Shown piece after piece: positions 11,262 to 22,963 of a stretch of 64,000 nt of DNA. Each line of letters starts with the position of its first letter. Position 1 is the first letter of the stretch. Under the pieces are notes generated by a model that saw only the letters and a program-made list of their open reading frames with translations, ran no database searches and was not told where the DNA came from. Source of the stretch: Metellina segmentata (Eukaryota > Arthropoda > Arachnida > Araneae > Tetragnathidae); NCBI GenBank assembly GCA_947359465.1, contig OX375880.1:25930714-25994713 (forward strand). The letters run 5' to 3'. Position numbers and translations under genes: made by a program.

Positions 11262-11529
11262 GCCGACCAATCAGTCTAGTGGTCAAGGTGTTGGCCTCTG
11301 GATAGGAAGGTTCCTGGTTCGAATCCGGGGTTAGGGCATGGATGTAAATTGTGCTGTCCTTTGTTAGGGACAATGATGGTCCACCCACTGGGTGCCCCTT
11401 CACAAGTGACCATCAATTCTGGCCTTGTATAAGGCTAAAATGACCTCGGTCAACTCTGTACTTTGTATTGTATTGTAATGTATTTGTATTTGTCTTCGCA
11501 ATTGTACTGCTTTGCCATTGGAAATAAAA
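11262..11529 (+). mobile_element. tRNA-derived SINE
   Basis: Bounded by a perfect 13-bp target duplication, AAGTATGCAAATT (11249-11261 and 11530-11542). The head carries an A-box-like TCTAGTGGTCAAGGTG and a B-box-like GGTTCGAATCC, the internal pol III promoter of tRNA-derived SINEs. The body is followed by a repetitive TTGTATTGTA-type stretch. It is in an intron of gene A, antisense to the gene. Confidence 0.88.
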
Positions 11530-11542
11530 AAGTATGCAAATT

Positions 11543-12656
11543 TAGTATTTCTGAATGAGTAAACATTTTGTGAGTAAACAATATGTATAGATTTTAAATC
11601 TAAAGTTTATGTAACTAACCCATAAGCAACGAGGTATCACTGAAATCTTTGCAAAATCTAAAAATATTTTGGCTCATCATTTACTTTAATTAAACTTCTA
11701 ACTTAAAACGTATTCTAATATTTTTTGTTATTAATCCGGAATAAATTTTTTGATATGCCCCTATACTTATGTAGACCCACACGAAGGTATTGAATCATTG
11801 AATCATTCATTTGGACTAAACATGTAAAATACAATAAATGAAATTATACATGTCTATAACACTTGCTTATCTTAGGATATTCATTCAATGGCTTATGAGA
11901 AGTATACATAGAAGAATATAATGGGTGCATTTTAAAATTAAATTCACTGGAAATATTCATTAACATTTAAATAACCAAAGATTGTAAAAGTAACTAACCC
12001 CATTAATAGCTCGTAAGCTATCTGTTTTAATTAAAATTCAGTCATACCCACATTAAGTTCATTTATGCTTTTAAACAATTATTATCAAATAGTCGATTTG
12101 AGAACATAGACTTAGTTTAAAAAAATTATTTAAGCTAAATTTCTAGTATAATAATTTAATCTATTAAATCATTTGATTACCTCCAAATATTTATTTTAAA
12201 CGATTGATAAATATCACGATCTTGCTTCGAAATGTTTGAAAGTTATCATGATCTTTTTTAATTAGAAATTTCTAAATTTTGATTTATTTACATAGAAACT
12301 AGTCGTATTCATCACAAAATTATGTTAAATATTTTCTACGTTAAAAGCTTGAAATTTTAAAATGAAGTTGGTTCTTACGAAGGTATTATACATACTATGT
12401 GTGTTAACTTCATTTTTCACAAGTTCAGACGATTAACCTAAGTTTTATGAGTATTTTTCCTTTGTAGCCACATGTAAATACACACACATAGTAGGAATCT
12501 CTTTGTGGAGTTAAGGGGAAATTGTATTGATTTAACTGACATCACATACGTTTTACGTGTCAACTTTACACGCGATTCATGTATTATATGGTGCCATATG
12601 ATTCCAGCTGTTAAGGAAATAAGAAATAAAAGCTTAGCAACCCATTTCGGTCATAC
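11543..12656. other. Intron of gene A
   Basis: AT-rich. The only structure seen is a roughly 100-bp hairpin with arms ACTATGTGTGT (about 12394) and ACACACACATAGT (about 12480). No coding potential was recognised. Confidence 0.5.
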
Positions 12657-12825
12657 TTCCAGTAAAGTAAGAAGCATCCTGCCATCAGTGAGGTAACAAC
12701 ACATAAATGGACCCAATCCCTTGTCAGGTAGGCGATCAGAGACAGGAGGCACAAGCCCGCCGACCACGATGTACACGCTATTGCGTTTATACGGGCTCTC
12801 ATCTCAGGACTGACCAGTTCTAGAA
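12657..12825 (-). CDS. SLC22 gene A, exon 4 (TM5-TM6)
   Basis: Acceptor ATCTTTCAG before TTCTAGAAC and donor TGGAA before GTATGACC. The 169-bp exon reads LELVSPEMRARINAIACTSW, then SAGLCLLSLIAYLTRDW and a second hydrophobic stretch ending LLYW. The ELVxPxxR motif after TM4 is characteristic of SLC22. Gene B has the same exon length (63128-63296) and nearly the same motif. It enters after one base of a codon and leaves two. Confidence 0.93.
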
Positions 12826-12909
12826 CTGAAAGATTCAAAGTTATTGCTCCTGCGCAAACATGGAATACTCGTATGCTAAGTGCATGGAAAAAATTGGAGA
12901 AGTTCGTAC

Positions 12910-13064
12910 TGATTATAAAGCCACTTCCAAAAAGCATCGTCATGGGCGCTCCATTAAAGACTCTTAATATGACGAATAAGGTAAAATACGGACTGAACAC
13001 AGATCCTATGTTGGACACTCCCGAAACAAAAGCCATGAACAGGAATGTTGGTTTCCGACCCCAT
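12910..13064 (-). CDS. SLC22 gene A, exon 3 (MFS motif A end, TM3-TM4)
   Basis: Acceptor TCTCTTTAG before ATGGGGTCGG and donor ATCA before GTACGAAC. The 155-bp exon completes the MFS signature DRWGRKP, whose DR is encoded across the exon 2/3 junction. It then encodes hydrophobic TM3 (FLFMAFVSGVSNIGSVF) and TM4 (LRVFNGAPMTMLFGSGFII). The motif A loop between TM2 and TM3 controls conformational switching in MFS transporters. Identical length to the gene B exon at 63419-63573. Confidence 0.94.
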
Positions 13065-13155
13065 CTAAAGAGAGAGAGAAATGAAAATTCACTTTTTAAA
13101 AGTTAAAAGAAACAGCATTGGATTCAATTGCATTAGAACCTTGATTTGCTTATAT

Positions 13156-13601
13156 GTTGTTGGTGTTTCTCATGCCTACACTGGCAGACCAGAGGAGTGC
13201 CAGGCCCGTCGAAGACGAGGCGAGGGGGTGCGCCTTCCATGTTATTGAGCCCCATTGGGAGGAAGTCCGACTTTGCTCGACATACATGACACATCCGTTT
13301 TACAGGAAGGCCCCTTTCATACATCCATTCACTCACACATATCGTAATTTCGATCCCAATCAGAGGCCGATAACCCCCTGATCAGGTACCCCCAGAGGTA
13401 TTGATTTGGTATGGGAACATGGGGGACTTTGTGACCACGACCTATTTAACGTGCCCCAGTCACCATTAGTGAACACGACGGTATTTAGCCAGGTCGAAGC
13501 GCCGAGCTCGCAATCATCAGAATTGCAGGCCTCGCCGAGGACAGAACCCACAACCCTTCTGATGCGAGCCCGACGCTCTACTGACTGAGCTACCGCGGCT
13601 C
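13156..13601 (-). mobile_element. tRNA-derived SINE of a second family, 446 bp
   Basis: Read on the minus strand, it starts with a tRNA-like head, GGTAGCTCAGTCAGTAGAGC (A box), then GGGTTCTGTCC (B box). Near-perfect target duplication: TGATTTGCTTATAT (13142-13155) and TGATTTTCCTATAT (13602-13615). The short open frames across it are not genes. Inserted in intron 2 of gene A. Confidence 0.82.
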
Positions 13602-14187
13602 TGATTTTCCTATATAATGTGGACATATAATGTGGACAGGAAACATATATTTCCTACTTCCATGGATTATACACACGTTGTGTTACAAAACCATCTTTGA
13701 GAAATACAGAAAGAAATTTATTGTGCTACATGGGCATACTAGTGCAACTACTAAAAGATTCATAAAGCTAGGATTAAGAATAATCAACACTCAGATTTGT
13801 GCCTCGATATGTTTTAATGTGTTAGTTTTACGATAAATCTGGACTTGAGTAAAGTACATTTTAAATACTTTTGAATTAAAGTCCTATCTTCTGTTTCGCA
13901 ACAATTTCTCGCCTCTTTTGACAAAGTGTGCATACTATTGCTCGAGAAACTTATTTAAAGCTCTAAAATACCCTCGGGTAACTAAGTCACTCGAATAATC
14001 AAGGCTCTGCTGTATAATGAATTGATATTTTCTGTTTTAATAAGATATTAAAATATAATTTTGTAAACAGTCCTATCTGTTTTTTATTATTATCCATTCC
14101 TTTTTAAGAGAAAATTATATTTAGTGACTATAGCATTAAAAAATGTGTTATAACTGATACTATTAGACATGACGAAATATAATTTAT

Positions 14188-14702
14188 GCGTTATTTCCTC
14201 ACTTCAAATGTTATAACACAAACAGTTATCGATGGATTATCGTAAAACTTTGAGAACTTGTTCTTTGTAATGTTGGGTGTAAGGAATGAACCAGAATTAT
14301 TATGCTGAGTTTAAAAGTTTTTAAATTCTGGACATTTATTTAAGAAATAGTACCGTAAAACTATCAAATATCTTGTATTCATTTTTCAATTGCTTGTAAA
14401 AACTTTGTTTATTTAAATATATTTTTGATTCTAGTTTTTACCCTAGAAAAATATATGTAGTTTTTTGGTAGCATCACTTTTCAAATAGGGTGAATAGATT
14501 TTCGTGTAGCACATCTGAAGTTATTGACAAATTTCTTTAAAATTTCATAAATAATTATAATTTTTACAAAATTATTAAGGAGTATTTTAAATATTTATAG
14601 CCCTATGCTATTGTTTAATAACACTAAACATACGATTATTCTTATTATGTTTCTATATCACAATAAAAAAAGGTCTCGAAAGTGTTCGGATACTTTAAGA
14701 TT
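14188..14702 (+). repeat. Repeat family R, copy 1
   Basis: Shares a long colinear stretch with 20850-21366 (inverted) and with 58690-59004: TTATTTCCTCACTTCAAATG, GAATAATTATGCTGAG, GAATAGATTTTCRTGTAGC, TTTATAGCCCWATGCTATTG, and a CGWANGTGTTCGGA-like end. No coding capacity and no clear termini. Intron of gene A. Confidence 0.7.
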
Positions 14703-14994
14703 TAAAATTACATTCTAACCTACGATTTAACCAATTTTAAGAATTAGAAAATTGATTTCACAAACGTATGAATGTTGTGATTAACTTTGCATACTATTCT
14801 TTTAGCAATCGTAACTAATACATATCTTAGTAGTTGCTTAGTAGTTTATTACTTCTTAACTGTTTTTCTTATCTTTATAATATATACACCATCAAAAAGA
14901 TTCACAATTGCGAATCTCTGTACAGAGTAATATTCAGCACAGTCCATAATTATTCCAAAAACGGTATAGTATACACGTTCGCATAGAAACATAC

Positions 14995-15098
14995 CTGTCC
15001 GATAAATACCCGATGAAAGGAGTTCCTAGAAGATTTCCTAGAAACAATGCACCCAGAGATAGACTGTTTAAATGTTTATTTTTGCAAACCATGTTCCA
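14995..15098 (-). CDS. SLC22 gene A, exon 2 (TM2)
   Basis: Acceptor TTGATTTTAG before TGGAACATGG and donor GGACAG before GTATGTTTC. The 104-bp exon encodes WNMVCKNKHLNSLSLGALFL, then GNLLGTPFIGYLSD. The second half is TM2, ending in the first part of MFS motif A (G-X-X-X-D-R). Typical SLC22 proteins have EWNLVC at the start of this segment. It joins exon 1 in phase 0 and leaves two bases (AG), which complete an arginine codon with exon 3. Confidence 0.92.
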
Positions 15099-15150
15099 CT
15101 AAAATCAAAAAACTTCAAATCAATTTTAATCCTCAAGTAAAATAAGTAAT

Positions 15151-16062
15151 ACAAATACAAATACAAATATTGACGACCAGCTACAGGCTCAAGCCCAACA
15201 AGGCTGGTCCTTTGTTTATGAATTCTCCAATTCCCACTGACTATCCAATTGTGTCTTAAATTCGTACACTCCCTTTGAATTAACTCTATTTTCTGGCAAC
15301 GCGTTCCAACTGTCTATTACCCTATTAAAGTAGTAGTTTTTCCTTAAATCCCGATTAAAATGTGTCTTATTCAATTTATACCCATGACCCCTTGTTCTGT
15401 TATCCCTATTGAAATGTAAGCCCTCTGTGTCCCCTTGTTTTACAAACTTGAAAAGCTGAATCAAATCCCCCCTCCTTCTTCTTCTTTCCAGTGTATACAT
15501 GTTTAGCTTACTTAAACGTTCATTATAGTCGAAATTTGCTAGCCCCTTTATTATTTTTGTCGCTCTGTGCTGAACCCTTTCAATTGATTCTATGTCCTTT
15601 CTCATATATGGAGCCCAGAATTGTACAGCATATTCTAGATGTGGTCTTACTAAACCCTTATATAACGGCAAGATTATATTCTTATCCCTTGAAGTTACAG
15701 TCTTTTTAATATACCCCAGTAACCTATCAGCCTTTTTACCCGCAGCTGAACATTGATGACCCATTTTAAAATCCCTGTGAATTATCACCCCAAGATCCTT
15801 GACTGTTTCTCCCTCCTTTACCTTTACTCCCTGCAGCCTGTACTCGGCTCCACTGTTCCTGTAACCCATATGCAGAACTTGACATTTCCCTACATTAAAT
15901 GACATACCCCATTTTACAGCCCATTCGGATATCTTATCAAAATCCCCTTGTAAATTTTCTATCTGTAACTTGGTATCCACTGTCCCCCATATTTTTAAGT
16001 CATCTGCAAATATACTGATTCTATTCTTGATCCCCTGACCTATATCATGTATGAAAATTATA
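15151..16062 (-). mobile_element. 5'-truncated CR1/jockey-like LINE with partial reverse transcriptase
   Basis: The minus-strand frame contains the reverse transcriptase catalytic motif FADDLKIW, then LHMGYRN, VKDLGVIIHRDFKMGHQ, GLVRPHLEYAVQFWAPY and the C-terminal RNYYFNRVIDSWNALPE, all typical of LINE pol proteins. The 3' end is a TTTGTA-type short repeat (15151-15172 on the minus strand). Candidate target duplication AAGTAAT at 15144-15150 and 16063-16069. Only the C-terminal part of pol remains, so it is immobile. Inserted in intron 1 of gene A in the same orientation as the gene. Confidence 0.9.
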
Positions 16063-16069
16063 AAGTAAT

Positions 16070-16889
16070 GTAACACAAAGAAACAGAATTTTCCCCTGCA
16101 TCATAGTTTTATATTCTACCATACGTAAGACATTCGGGGAATAAAGATTTAAAGTAATAAATATTAATTAAACCAAACGAAGACTTTTTAAACGTTGTAA
16201 AAAAAATTTTAATTGATTTTTAAGAAGAAGGAGTTTTTAAACAACATTTGGTAACAAGAAAATTCTTGTTTCAACTGGAAAAATAACATGCTAAAGAAAG
16301 AAATTGCAGTTTTCAGCGAGAAAACGTATTGGGTATATTTAATTTTTTAAGGTTAGATTTTTTAAACCCAAAACAGGATATTCTTAGCTTCCCAATTCTT
16401 AAATAATTAAACCAATAATTGATAAAATAATTCAACAACTTTTATTGAGATCGCCCTTCTAAAATATTTTACAGAAAATAGTTTTAGATAATTACTTTTC
16501 TCTTCTTCGAATGCAATAGCATATTATTTTTTAAAACAAACATTGTTTTAATCAAGGTCTTTCGCTATTAAATAGATGTATGGAAAGATTGTGGAAATCA
16601 TACACATAATAACTTCCTAAATTACTGATATTATAATATATTTTAATTAATCTCTTGCATATAACTGTCAAGAACTCAGAATAAGGACATATCTTTTAAG
16701 CTTGATGAGCTTCATTTAAAGTAGTCTTACTTTAAAATAGAGTATCAGACATTTATGACTTTGAGCATACATTTTTCATGTTTGAAATGTTTAAAAAGTT
16801 TATCTACGTATAATGTAATCTATCTTTATATGAAAGGTTTGAACATTTAACTTCGTTACGAAAGAAAAAGACAATATTTTAAAGCTTAC
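16070..16889. other. Intron 1 of gene A without recognisable features
   Basis: AT-rich and lacking open frames or terminal repeats that I can recognise. Confidence 0.5.
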
Positions 16890-17255
16890 CCATGTCACTG
16901 CTGTAGCATCATACTTCGTCTTGTCATATTGCCATCCATTAATGCAATCTTTAGTAGGCCAGTTCGGATCTACAGTGAAATTCCTCGTTTCCAGAATGCT
17001 CCGATAGTCCACATCGTACATTGAACAAGAACTGTCTTGTGGTGGCCTGACCAAGTGCTGTTGCATTTCTAGAGACAAATTGGACGACACAACTTCTGGT
17101 TCGTAGCACCAGTGATCCGGAGAACTTGAGTAAAATATGGAATTCATGGACAACATCGGGACTACTGTGAGTGTAGGTATGACAAATCCAAAAATCATTA
17201 CCTTCTGGTACATCCCGAATCCTCCCACATCATTCAAAATGTCTTCGAAATCCAT
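16890..17255 (-). CDS. SLC22 gene A, exon 1 (start codon, TM1, extracellular loop)
   Basis: The ATG at 17255 opens MDFEDILNDVGGFGMYQ, the classic N-terminus of organic cation transporters (D-F-E/D-x-I-L-x-x-V-G-x-F-G). TM1 covers about residues 19-42. The following large extracellular loop has cysteines at 50, 77 and 104 and N-glycosylation sequons NLS (about 59) and NFT (about 92), as in SLC22 proteins. 122 codons end in phase 0 at TGG before GTAAGC. The downstream exon starts WNMVC, so the usual EWNLVC is here a double W. Confidence 0.94.
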
Positions 17256-17312
17256 GATTCTTTGACTCTTTGTAGAATTTTGTCTTCCCAGATTTCTAAT
17301 CCAACTTTATTG
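17256..17312 (-). promoter_or_regulatory. 5' UTR part of gene A with possible upstream splice acceptor
   Basis: Immediately upstream of the start codon. TTTAATTTAATTTCAG (minus strand) ends at 17313 and would be a good acceptor, implying an untranslated first exon further upstream, perhaps beyond the repeat cluster. Unproven; transcription could also start locally. Confidence 0.35.
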
Positions 17313-17481
17313 CTGAAATTAAATTAAAGAAATTTTATTTGTCTATATCTCATTCAATTAAGCATTCTGGTAATTTTCTCGCTGAATATGAAAAGTTTAA
17401 AAGATGTGTGATTTAATTAATGTTCTTTAGAAAGAGTTAGCATAGCTTTCACAAATGTTTGTTAATTTAATTTAGTGAAAA

Positions 17482-19596
17482 CCCAGCAAAAAAAATCAGC
17501 ATCTTTCCTTCAAAAAAAAATATCTATTTTGAAGGTTTTTTGCAGGTGAATGCAGGTTTTTTGAAGGCAATTAGATAATTGCAGATTTTACGCTGTGAAA
17601 ATGCAGAGGTTTTGAAGGAATAATGGTTTCCTTCATTAGTACTGCAGTTTTTCGGAAATTAAATTTATAATTTTTCCAAATTAATTTTTACCTTCATAAA
17701 ATCTGCAGTTTTTATAAAGGAAAAATGCAGTAAAAATGCCTTCATAAAAGTCCTTCATAAAAACTGCAGTTTTTATGAAGGAATTTTATAAAAGCATTTT
17801 TCCTTCATAAAAACTGCAGTTTTTTTGAAGGAAAAATAAAGTTTGAAGTTAAAGTTTTGTTTCATAAAAAATGTAGTTTTTATGAAAACACTTATCAACT
17901 ATTATGTTTTATTAAAATTAATATATATATTTTTTTTATATTAAATATTTTCTTTAAAAAAATTGAAAATTTTCCATAATAAAAAAATTGCATTTATTGT
18001 CGATTATTTCATTTTTCAGTCCGCAATCATAAAATGTAACCTTGTATTTGATACTGCTAGCCAACATTCGATTAAAATCTTTATTTCAACGCATCTAATG
18101 TATTTCTCCAACATACCAAATATCTGAATTTGGTCTGTTATATTAAACAAAATTATGTCCCAACAAAATTAATAATTTCCATATATCTTGGAATTATAAA
18201 ACTAATCTATAATGAATTTGTTGTATGAGATGTTAACATTTTATGAATATTTTCAATGCTAAAATTCAATTGTGAAGACAGGAAATTCCTATCACATACC
18301 AATAATATGTGATAAGTTTTTATATTATGCAATATATCACCTGGTTTCTTATTTTGTAAAAGTATTAAATCCCTCCAAACAAAATTTAAGTGGGTCTGGG
18401 ACACATTGAAAATTTTTTTTTATTAATTAATTTTGAATTTTTTTGTACTGATTACCCATCTAACTAATAAGCGAAATCACAACACAAAATTTTTCCAAAA
18501 GTTTTTCTAAAATTTTAAATTAAAATTTCTTGAAAAAAAGAGTGGTCATTTTAAATTGTTAAAATTCAAAATATTCTTGTACAATTTTCAAAATTCTTGC
18601 AGTAAATTATTCACAAATTAAAAACTTTAATTTTGATTCAACAATTTAAAAAAATATTAATTTAATAAAAAATAAAAAATATTTGAATGAAAATTTTAAG
18701 GTACTTTTTTTTAAGTCATATTTTTAAAATTAAATATTTGTTTCAAATTTGCAGAATCAAAATTAAAGTATAATGTTTGAAAAAGATATATTCCAAAATT
18801 CAACCCCTAAATTTGATCGGTTTTCGACTTATAGCAATTTGAATATAGGAAATCTTGAAAAAATGTAACATGGAGAAAAACGCATTTAAAGTTTTAAAGA
18901 CAGATGTTGTTTCCATGACAACAACTGTCAAGAGTGTTAGATTTTCAGAACAAAAAGCACCACAAAAATTATTATATCGCTAGTTCTAATTAAGATAGAA
19001 ATATGATTTAGACGTCTTTTTAAGCAGAAAAACACAGATAATTTCTTAAAATAATAAAAAGTGTTTCGAAAATTTGACGATTTTTGTGTCTCGGACCCCT
19101 TTAAACCATTTTCAATTTATTCATAGTGAAAAAAAAACAAAGTCCAAAACAGAGAAAAAACAAACACTACATTAATTCACCACGCTTGGATATGACTGTT
19201 ACGGCCGAATGGATAGCATGCTAAACTCCAGATCCTTGGTCCTGGGTTCGAGTCCAATCATCTGATCGTGATTCAAAGTTATGAGGTGTTGTCCTCGGTT
19301 CGTTCCCTTGTTAATAGATCGTGGACCATTGTCAATAGCCCGTTGTATTGCTCTAGAACGACGTTATTCCCACGAATTTTCTTTTTTATGAATCCAAAAT
19401 AATATGTTTACTTATCTCACCACCAGATGGCGCCACCAGTCATTCATCATCCTGACAAACAGTCAAAAAACTGCAGGTTTCCTGCAGGAATTTTGTCCGA
19501 AATTCCTGCAGGAAACCTGCAGGTTTTTTGTCCGAAATACATGCAGGAAACCTGCAGGGTTTTTTTGAAGTTTTTTTGCTGATTTTTTTTCCTGGG
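17482..19596 (+). mobile_element. Unclassified inverted-terminus element, copy 1
   Basis: Starts CCCAGCAAAAAAAATCAGC and ends GCTGATTTTTTTTCCTGGG, an imperfect terminal inverted repeat of about 20 bp. The left subterminal zone repeats ACTGCAGTTTTTATGAAGGA-like units, and the right zone repeats CAGGAAACCTGCAGG. A tRNA-like module lies at about 19198-19260. A second copy lies inverted at 23987-25917. No transposase frame and no clear target duplication. The class is not recognised. Confidence 0.7.
19198..19380 (+). repeat. tRNA-like SINE module inside the unclassified element
   Basis: CGAATGGATAGCATGCTAAAC (A-box-like) is followed by GGGTTCGAGTCC (B box). The body (TTATGAGGTGTTGTCCTCGG, AATAGCCCGTTGTATTGC) is shared with the SINE at 49971-50298. 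The same module is at the equivalent place in copy 2 (about 24218-24400, minus), so it was there before the copies separated. Confidence 0.7.
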
Positions 19597-19662
19597 AACA
19601 GTTAGGGATTTTGTAAAATTAATGAAGACACTTTATTATATACGAAATAGACGTTCCTTCAG

Positions 19663-19666
<4 letters not shown>

Positions 19667-19705
<39 letters not shown>

Positions 19706-19710
19706 TATAT
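19667..19710. repeat. (AT)n microsatellite
   Basis: An uninterrupted run of about 35 bases of alternating AT beside the left arm of repeat X. Confidence 0.9.
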
Positions 19711-19979
19711 ATTTCTTAAACAAGAGGAAATTCACAAAATAAAAACCAAAAGGAATTTATTGAAAACGAAAGTGTTGGTGGATCAGGGCGTCATCAGGGA
19801 GGAGCCTGATCCATACAACACAAAATAGTGTTTTCTACGAATATGAGCCGCAAAATGCTAAGAAATTGCTCATATACTCCCCCAAACACCATTAAGAACA
19901 AAAATACGAAAAAAATTAATTCGAATAATAAAATTTAAATCAAACCTGCAGCAGCAGTCGGGAGACCAGCAACACAAAG

Positions 19980-22271
19980 TAGAGATGGACGATCCGCTCA
20001 GGAGCTGACTCAAAGAGTTAGCTCTCTTGACGGAGTGAGCGATCGCTGATTCGTCAAAAAAGAGCTATAGCTCTTTTTTAACCAATCAGGGCTGAAGAGC
20101 GGTGACTCTTTTTTAACCAATCAGCGCTTCCACTCTCGAAGAGTCATTTCCGCATGCGATTACCAGCTCAGTGATTCTTTTTGGGAGTTGATTCTTTGGG
20201 AGTCGATTCTTTGGGAGTTGATTCTTTTAAGGAGTTAACTCTTTGGCTCTTTTCGATAACTATCGCTCTCGAAGAGTCAATTCCGCATTCGTTCTTTTGC
20301 GCTCCCTAGCTTTTTGTTACTTTTTTGAAGTTTCAAATTTTTAAATATCTATGTATTATCATAAATGTTATTTTTTTTATTTAATTCAATTTTAGATTGA
20401 AATGGTGTTTTTACGGCTTAAGTCACATCACGCCTTTTAGCACTAATTAAAACTAGTCTTAAGGTTGTTGTTAAAACATATTCTAACAGTTATTATGTTA
20501 TTCACTTAACATTAATATAATAATTATAATAAAACCTTGATTTCTCGGGAGTGATATCATTTTAATAAAGCTACACAAAATTAAATTAAACGTAACTCGT
20601 TTTTATTGCATTGCCTTCACAAAACAAGGCATTTTGAAAATATTTTATTAAAAGACAGGGAGGGGACTTGGATTTTGAAAATCTTTGGGACAACGAGTAT
20701 TCGAGGGTATTATATACCTATATCTTAAAACAAATAGTTAAAAATCTTAAGTACTTAAATAAATTATTAATATTTTTATTATATGATTTTAAAATATCAT
20801 TTAAATTATTAGGAAGTCTCATTTGGTAACTAAGTGGTTTTAGAAAGAAATCTTAATGTATCGAAACACGTCCAAGACACTTTTTTTAAATGTGGTATAG
20901 AAACATTTTAATGATATTTTTATGTTTTGTGTTTTAAACAATAGCAATGGGCTATAAATATTAAAAGTATATATTAAAAATTTTGTAAAAATATGATAAT
21001 TATGTATGAAATTTTAAAGAAATGTGTCAAAAACTTCAAATGTGCTACATGAAAATCTATTCAACCAATTTGAAAAATGATGCTACCAAAATAAACTACA
21101 TGCATATTTCTAGGGAATGAACTAGAATAAATGGATATTTAAATAAACAACAATTTTACAAGTGATTGAAAAATGAATAGAAGATTTTTTATAGTTTTAC
21201 AGTCCTACTTCTTAAATAAATAGTAATAATTTAGAAACTTTTGAACTCAGCATAATTATTCTTGTTCATTCACTTGACAACATTATAAATAACAAACTCT
21301 CAAAAGTTTACTGGAATCCAGTTATAAGTTTTTGTATTATAACATTTGAAGTGAGGAAATAATGCAAAAATATTAATTTAGAGTTAAAGGTAGTTTCAAG
21401 TGCATCGCTTGCTCCCTTGCGTTTGCTCTTTGTGTAAACAATTTTGTTCTTCCTTCTCTTTAAAAAAGTTCACTCCATTTCCAAAAGAGAAACCATTTAA
21501 ATATTTGAAAAAACTTTCTAAAATTATATTTGCAAAAAAAAGTAAGGTTTAAATTTAGATTTTGCCATGTTTTTGGCCTTTTAATGGCCATTTTCAGTGT
21601 TTTCCATTCTTACTTCTTGTTTTCCCGCCTTGATTAAAATCTTAATACTTCTTCAAGTAATTAACAGAGAAAAAATTAAATATGTTTTGGAAAGTCAAAT
21701 AAATACTCTATCCAATAAAAACGAAAACTTTTTTAGAATTCTTGGTCAAAAATGAGATTTTTAACGTGTTTGGATATTTTAATTGCTATTTCTGTAATCT
21801 CAACGGGTTCATGACGGGAATTACAAAAGTAGAAGTGTCCTCAAAGTAATTTATTCTTTATGGACAATTTCAAAGTTATATGAATTGACATGGTTTTGGG
21901 CCATCTTATGCCTTAGCAATTAAATTTTACAGCTTAGCAGCGCTATGCTGCAATGCCTATCGTCCTCGGGCCCCGTCTCCCTCCTTTTGTTGATTTTAGA
22001 GGTAAACTGCGCAATTGCTGGATGAGTGAGTGTTTCAAGTGTTGTGTGCGTGGGTGTTTCAAGCACGCTTGGCGCCTCTTCGTCTGGACACATGCGCTCA
22101 CGTGACAACGAGGGATGTTCGATGGCCCAAACATATTGTATATATTTCGATATGTTATATACATTATTATATATCTCAAAGGAGCGGTGAGTCATCAAAA
22201 AGAGCTAGCTCTTTTTAGTGAGTGAGCGGTTCCGATCCGATCCCTGAAAAGAGTCATTTTCCCCATCACTA
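19980..22271. mobile_element. hAT-type non-autonomous element with 8-bp duplication
   Basis: Flanked by ACACAAAG at 19972-19979 and 22272-22279, a perfect 8-bp duplication. The ends TAGAGATGGACG and CCCCATCACTA are short inverted repeats in hAT style. The left subterminal region has many GAGTTGATTCTTT/GAAGAGTCA-like repeats in both orientations, the right one fewer. No transposase. It contains copy 2 of repeat R (20850-21366). Confidence 0.82.
20850..21366 (-). repeat. Repeat family R, copy 2 (inverted)
   Basis: The reverse complement aligns colinearly with 14188-14702 over about 0.5 kb. It lies inside the hAT-type element, so it either inserted there or is part of that hAT family. Confidence 0.7.
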
Positions 22272-22772
22272 ACACAAAGCCAGAAGATCGCATCAAATGC
22301 CACAACTCACTTAGTTCAACAAACCGCCTACACCAATGACTCAGAGGAAATGACGAAATAGAAAGTCATCGGTGGCGTAGTTGTTGATAATAATAAATCA
22401 GCTTCATCTTACTTTATTACTTTTCTTGAAGGATTTATTTGTGAGCAGTGAGTTTTATGGTAATAACATATTAAAAATATAATAAAACACACTGTCAGAG
22501 GAGTGCGCTAAAGCTGCAACTATCTCTGCAGGTTTGATTTAAATTTTATTATTCGAATTTTTTTCGTATTTTTGATTTTAATGGTGTTTGGGGGAGTATA
22601 TGAGCAATTTCTTAGCATTTTGCGGCTCATATTCGTAGAAAACACCATTTTGTGTTGTATGGATCAGGCTCCTCCCTGATGACGCCCTGATCCACCAACA
22701 CTTTCGTTTTCAATAAATTCCTTTTGGTTTTTATTTTGTGAATTTCCTCTTGTTTAAGAAAAATATATTCCT

Positions 22773-22924
22773 TGCCATGCTATGTCTGCAGCTTTCAGCG
22801 CGCTTGCATGGTTAGTTTTAACTTTTCTTCTAATTTTCGTTTTCACTTTCGTTTTCTGGTTTAATACATATGATATTTATTTTTATTTTGATCTTTCATT
22901 AAATTACGTATTGGAATGATATAA

Positions 22925-22963
<39 letters not shown>

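Larger units (their letters stand above)
1..17312 (-). other. Gene A: SLC22-type organic cation/carnitine transporter (5' part; 3' exons outside window)
   Basis: Gene model joined by eye from six exons on the minus strand (16890-17255, 14995-15098, 12910-13064, 12657-12825, 10987-11119, 8251-8363). All introns are GT-AG and all joins keep one reading frame, giving about 346 residues: TM1, a large extracellular loop, TM2 to TM6, the intracellular loop and the start of TM7. SLC22 proteins are plasma-membrane uniporters or exchangers of organic cations, anions or carnitine; the substrate cannot be read from this sequence. The remaining exons (TM7 to TM12 in gene B: 215, 182, 161 and 148 bp) are not found at 1-8250 and must lie beyond the left edge, unless the gene is truncated. 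A possible acceptor at 17313-17315 suggests a non-coding 5' exon further upstream. Confidence 0.88.
19707..22772. mobile_element. Repeat X: element with inverted arms of about 250 bp
   Basis: 19707-19960 and 22527-22772 are near-perfect inverted copies of each other (TTCTTAAACAAGAGGAAATTC, AAAGTGTTGGTGGATCAGGG, AATATGAGCCGCAAAATGC). After removing the hAT-type insertion at 19980-22271, only about 0.3 kb separates the arms. Fragments of the same family occur at 2560-2790. It could be a long-TIR DNA transposon or a Penelope/LTR-like terminal structure; the sequence does not decide. Confidence 0.6.

Noticed and set aside
22660..22700. CTGATGA core inside a GGATCAGG hairpin, resembling a hammerhead ribozyme of Penelope elements
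   Set aside because: The obligatory GAAA after stem II is absent and the stems do not fit; the stem is just GGATCAGG pairing with CCTGATCC.
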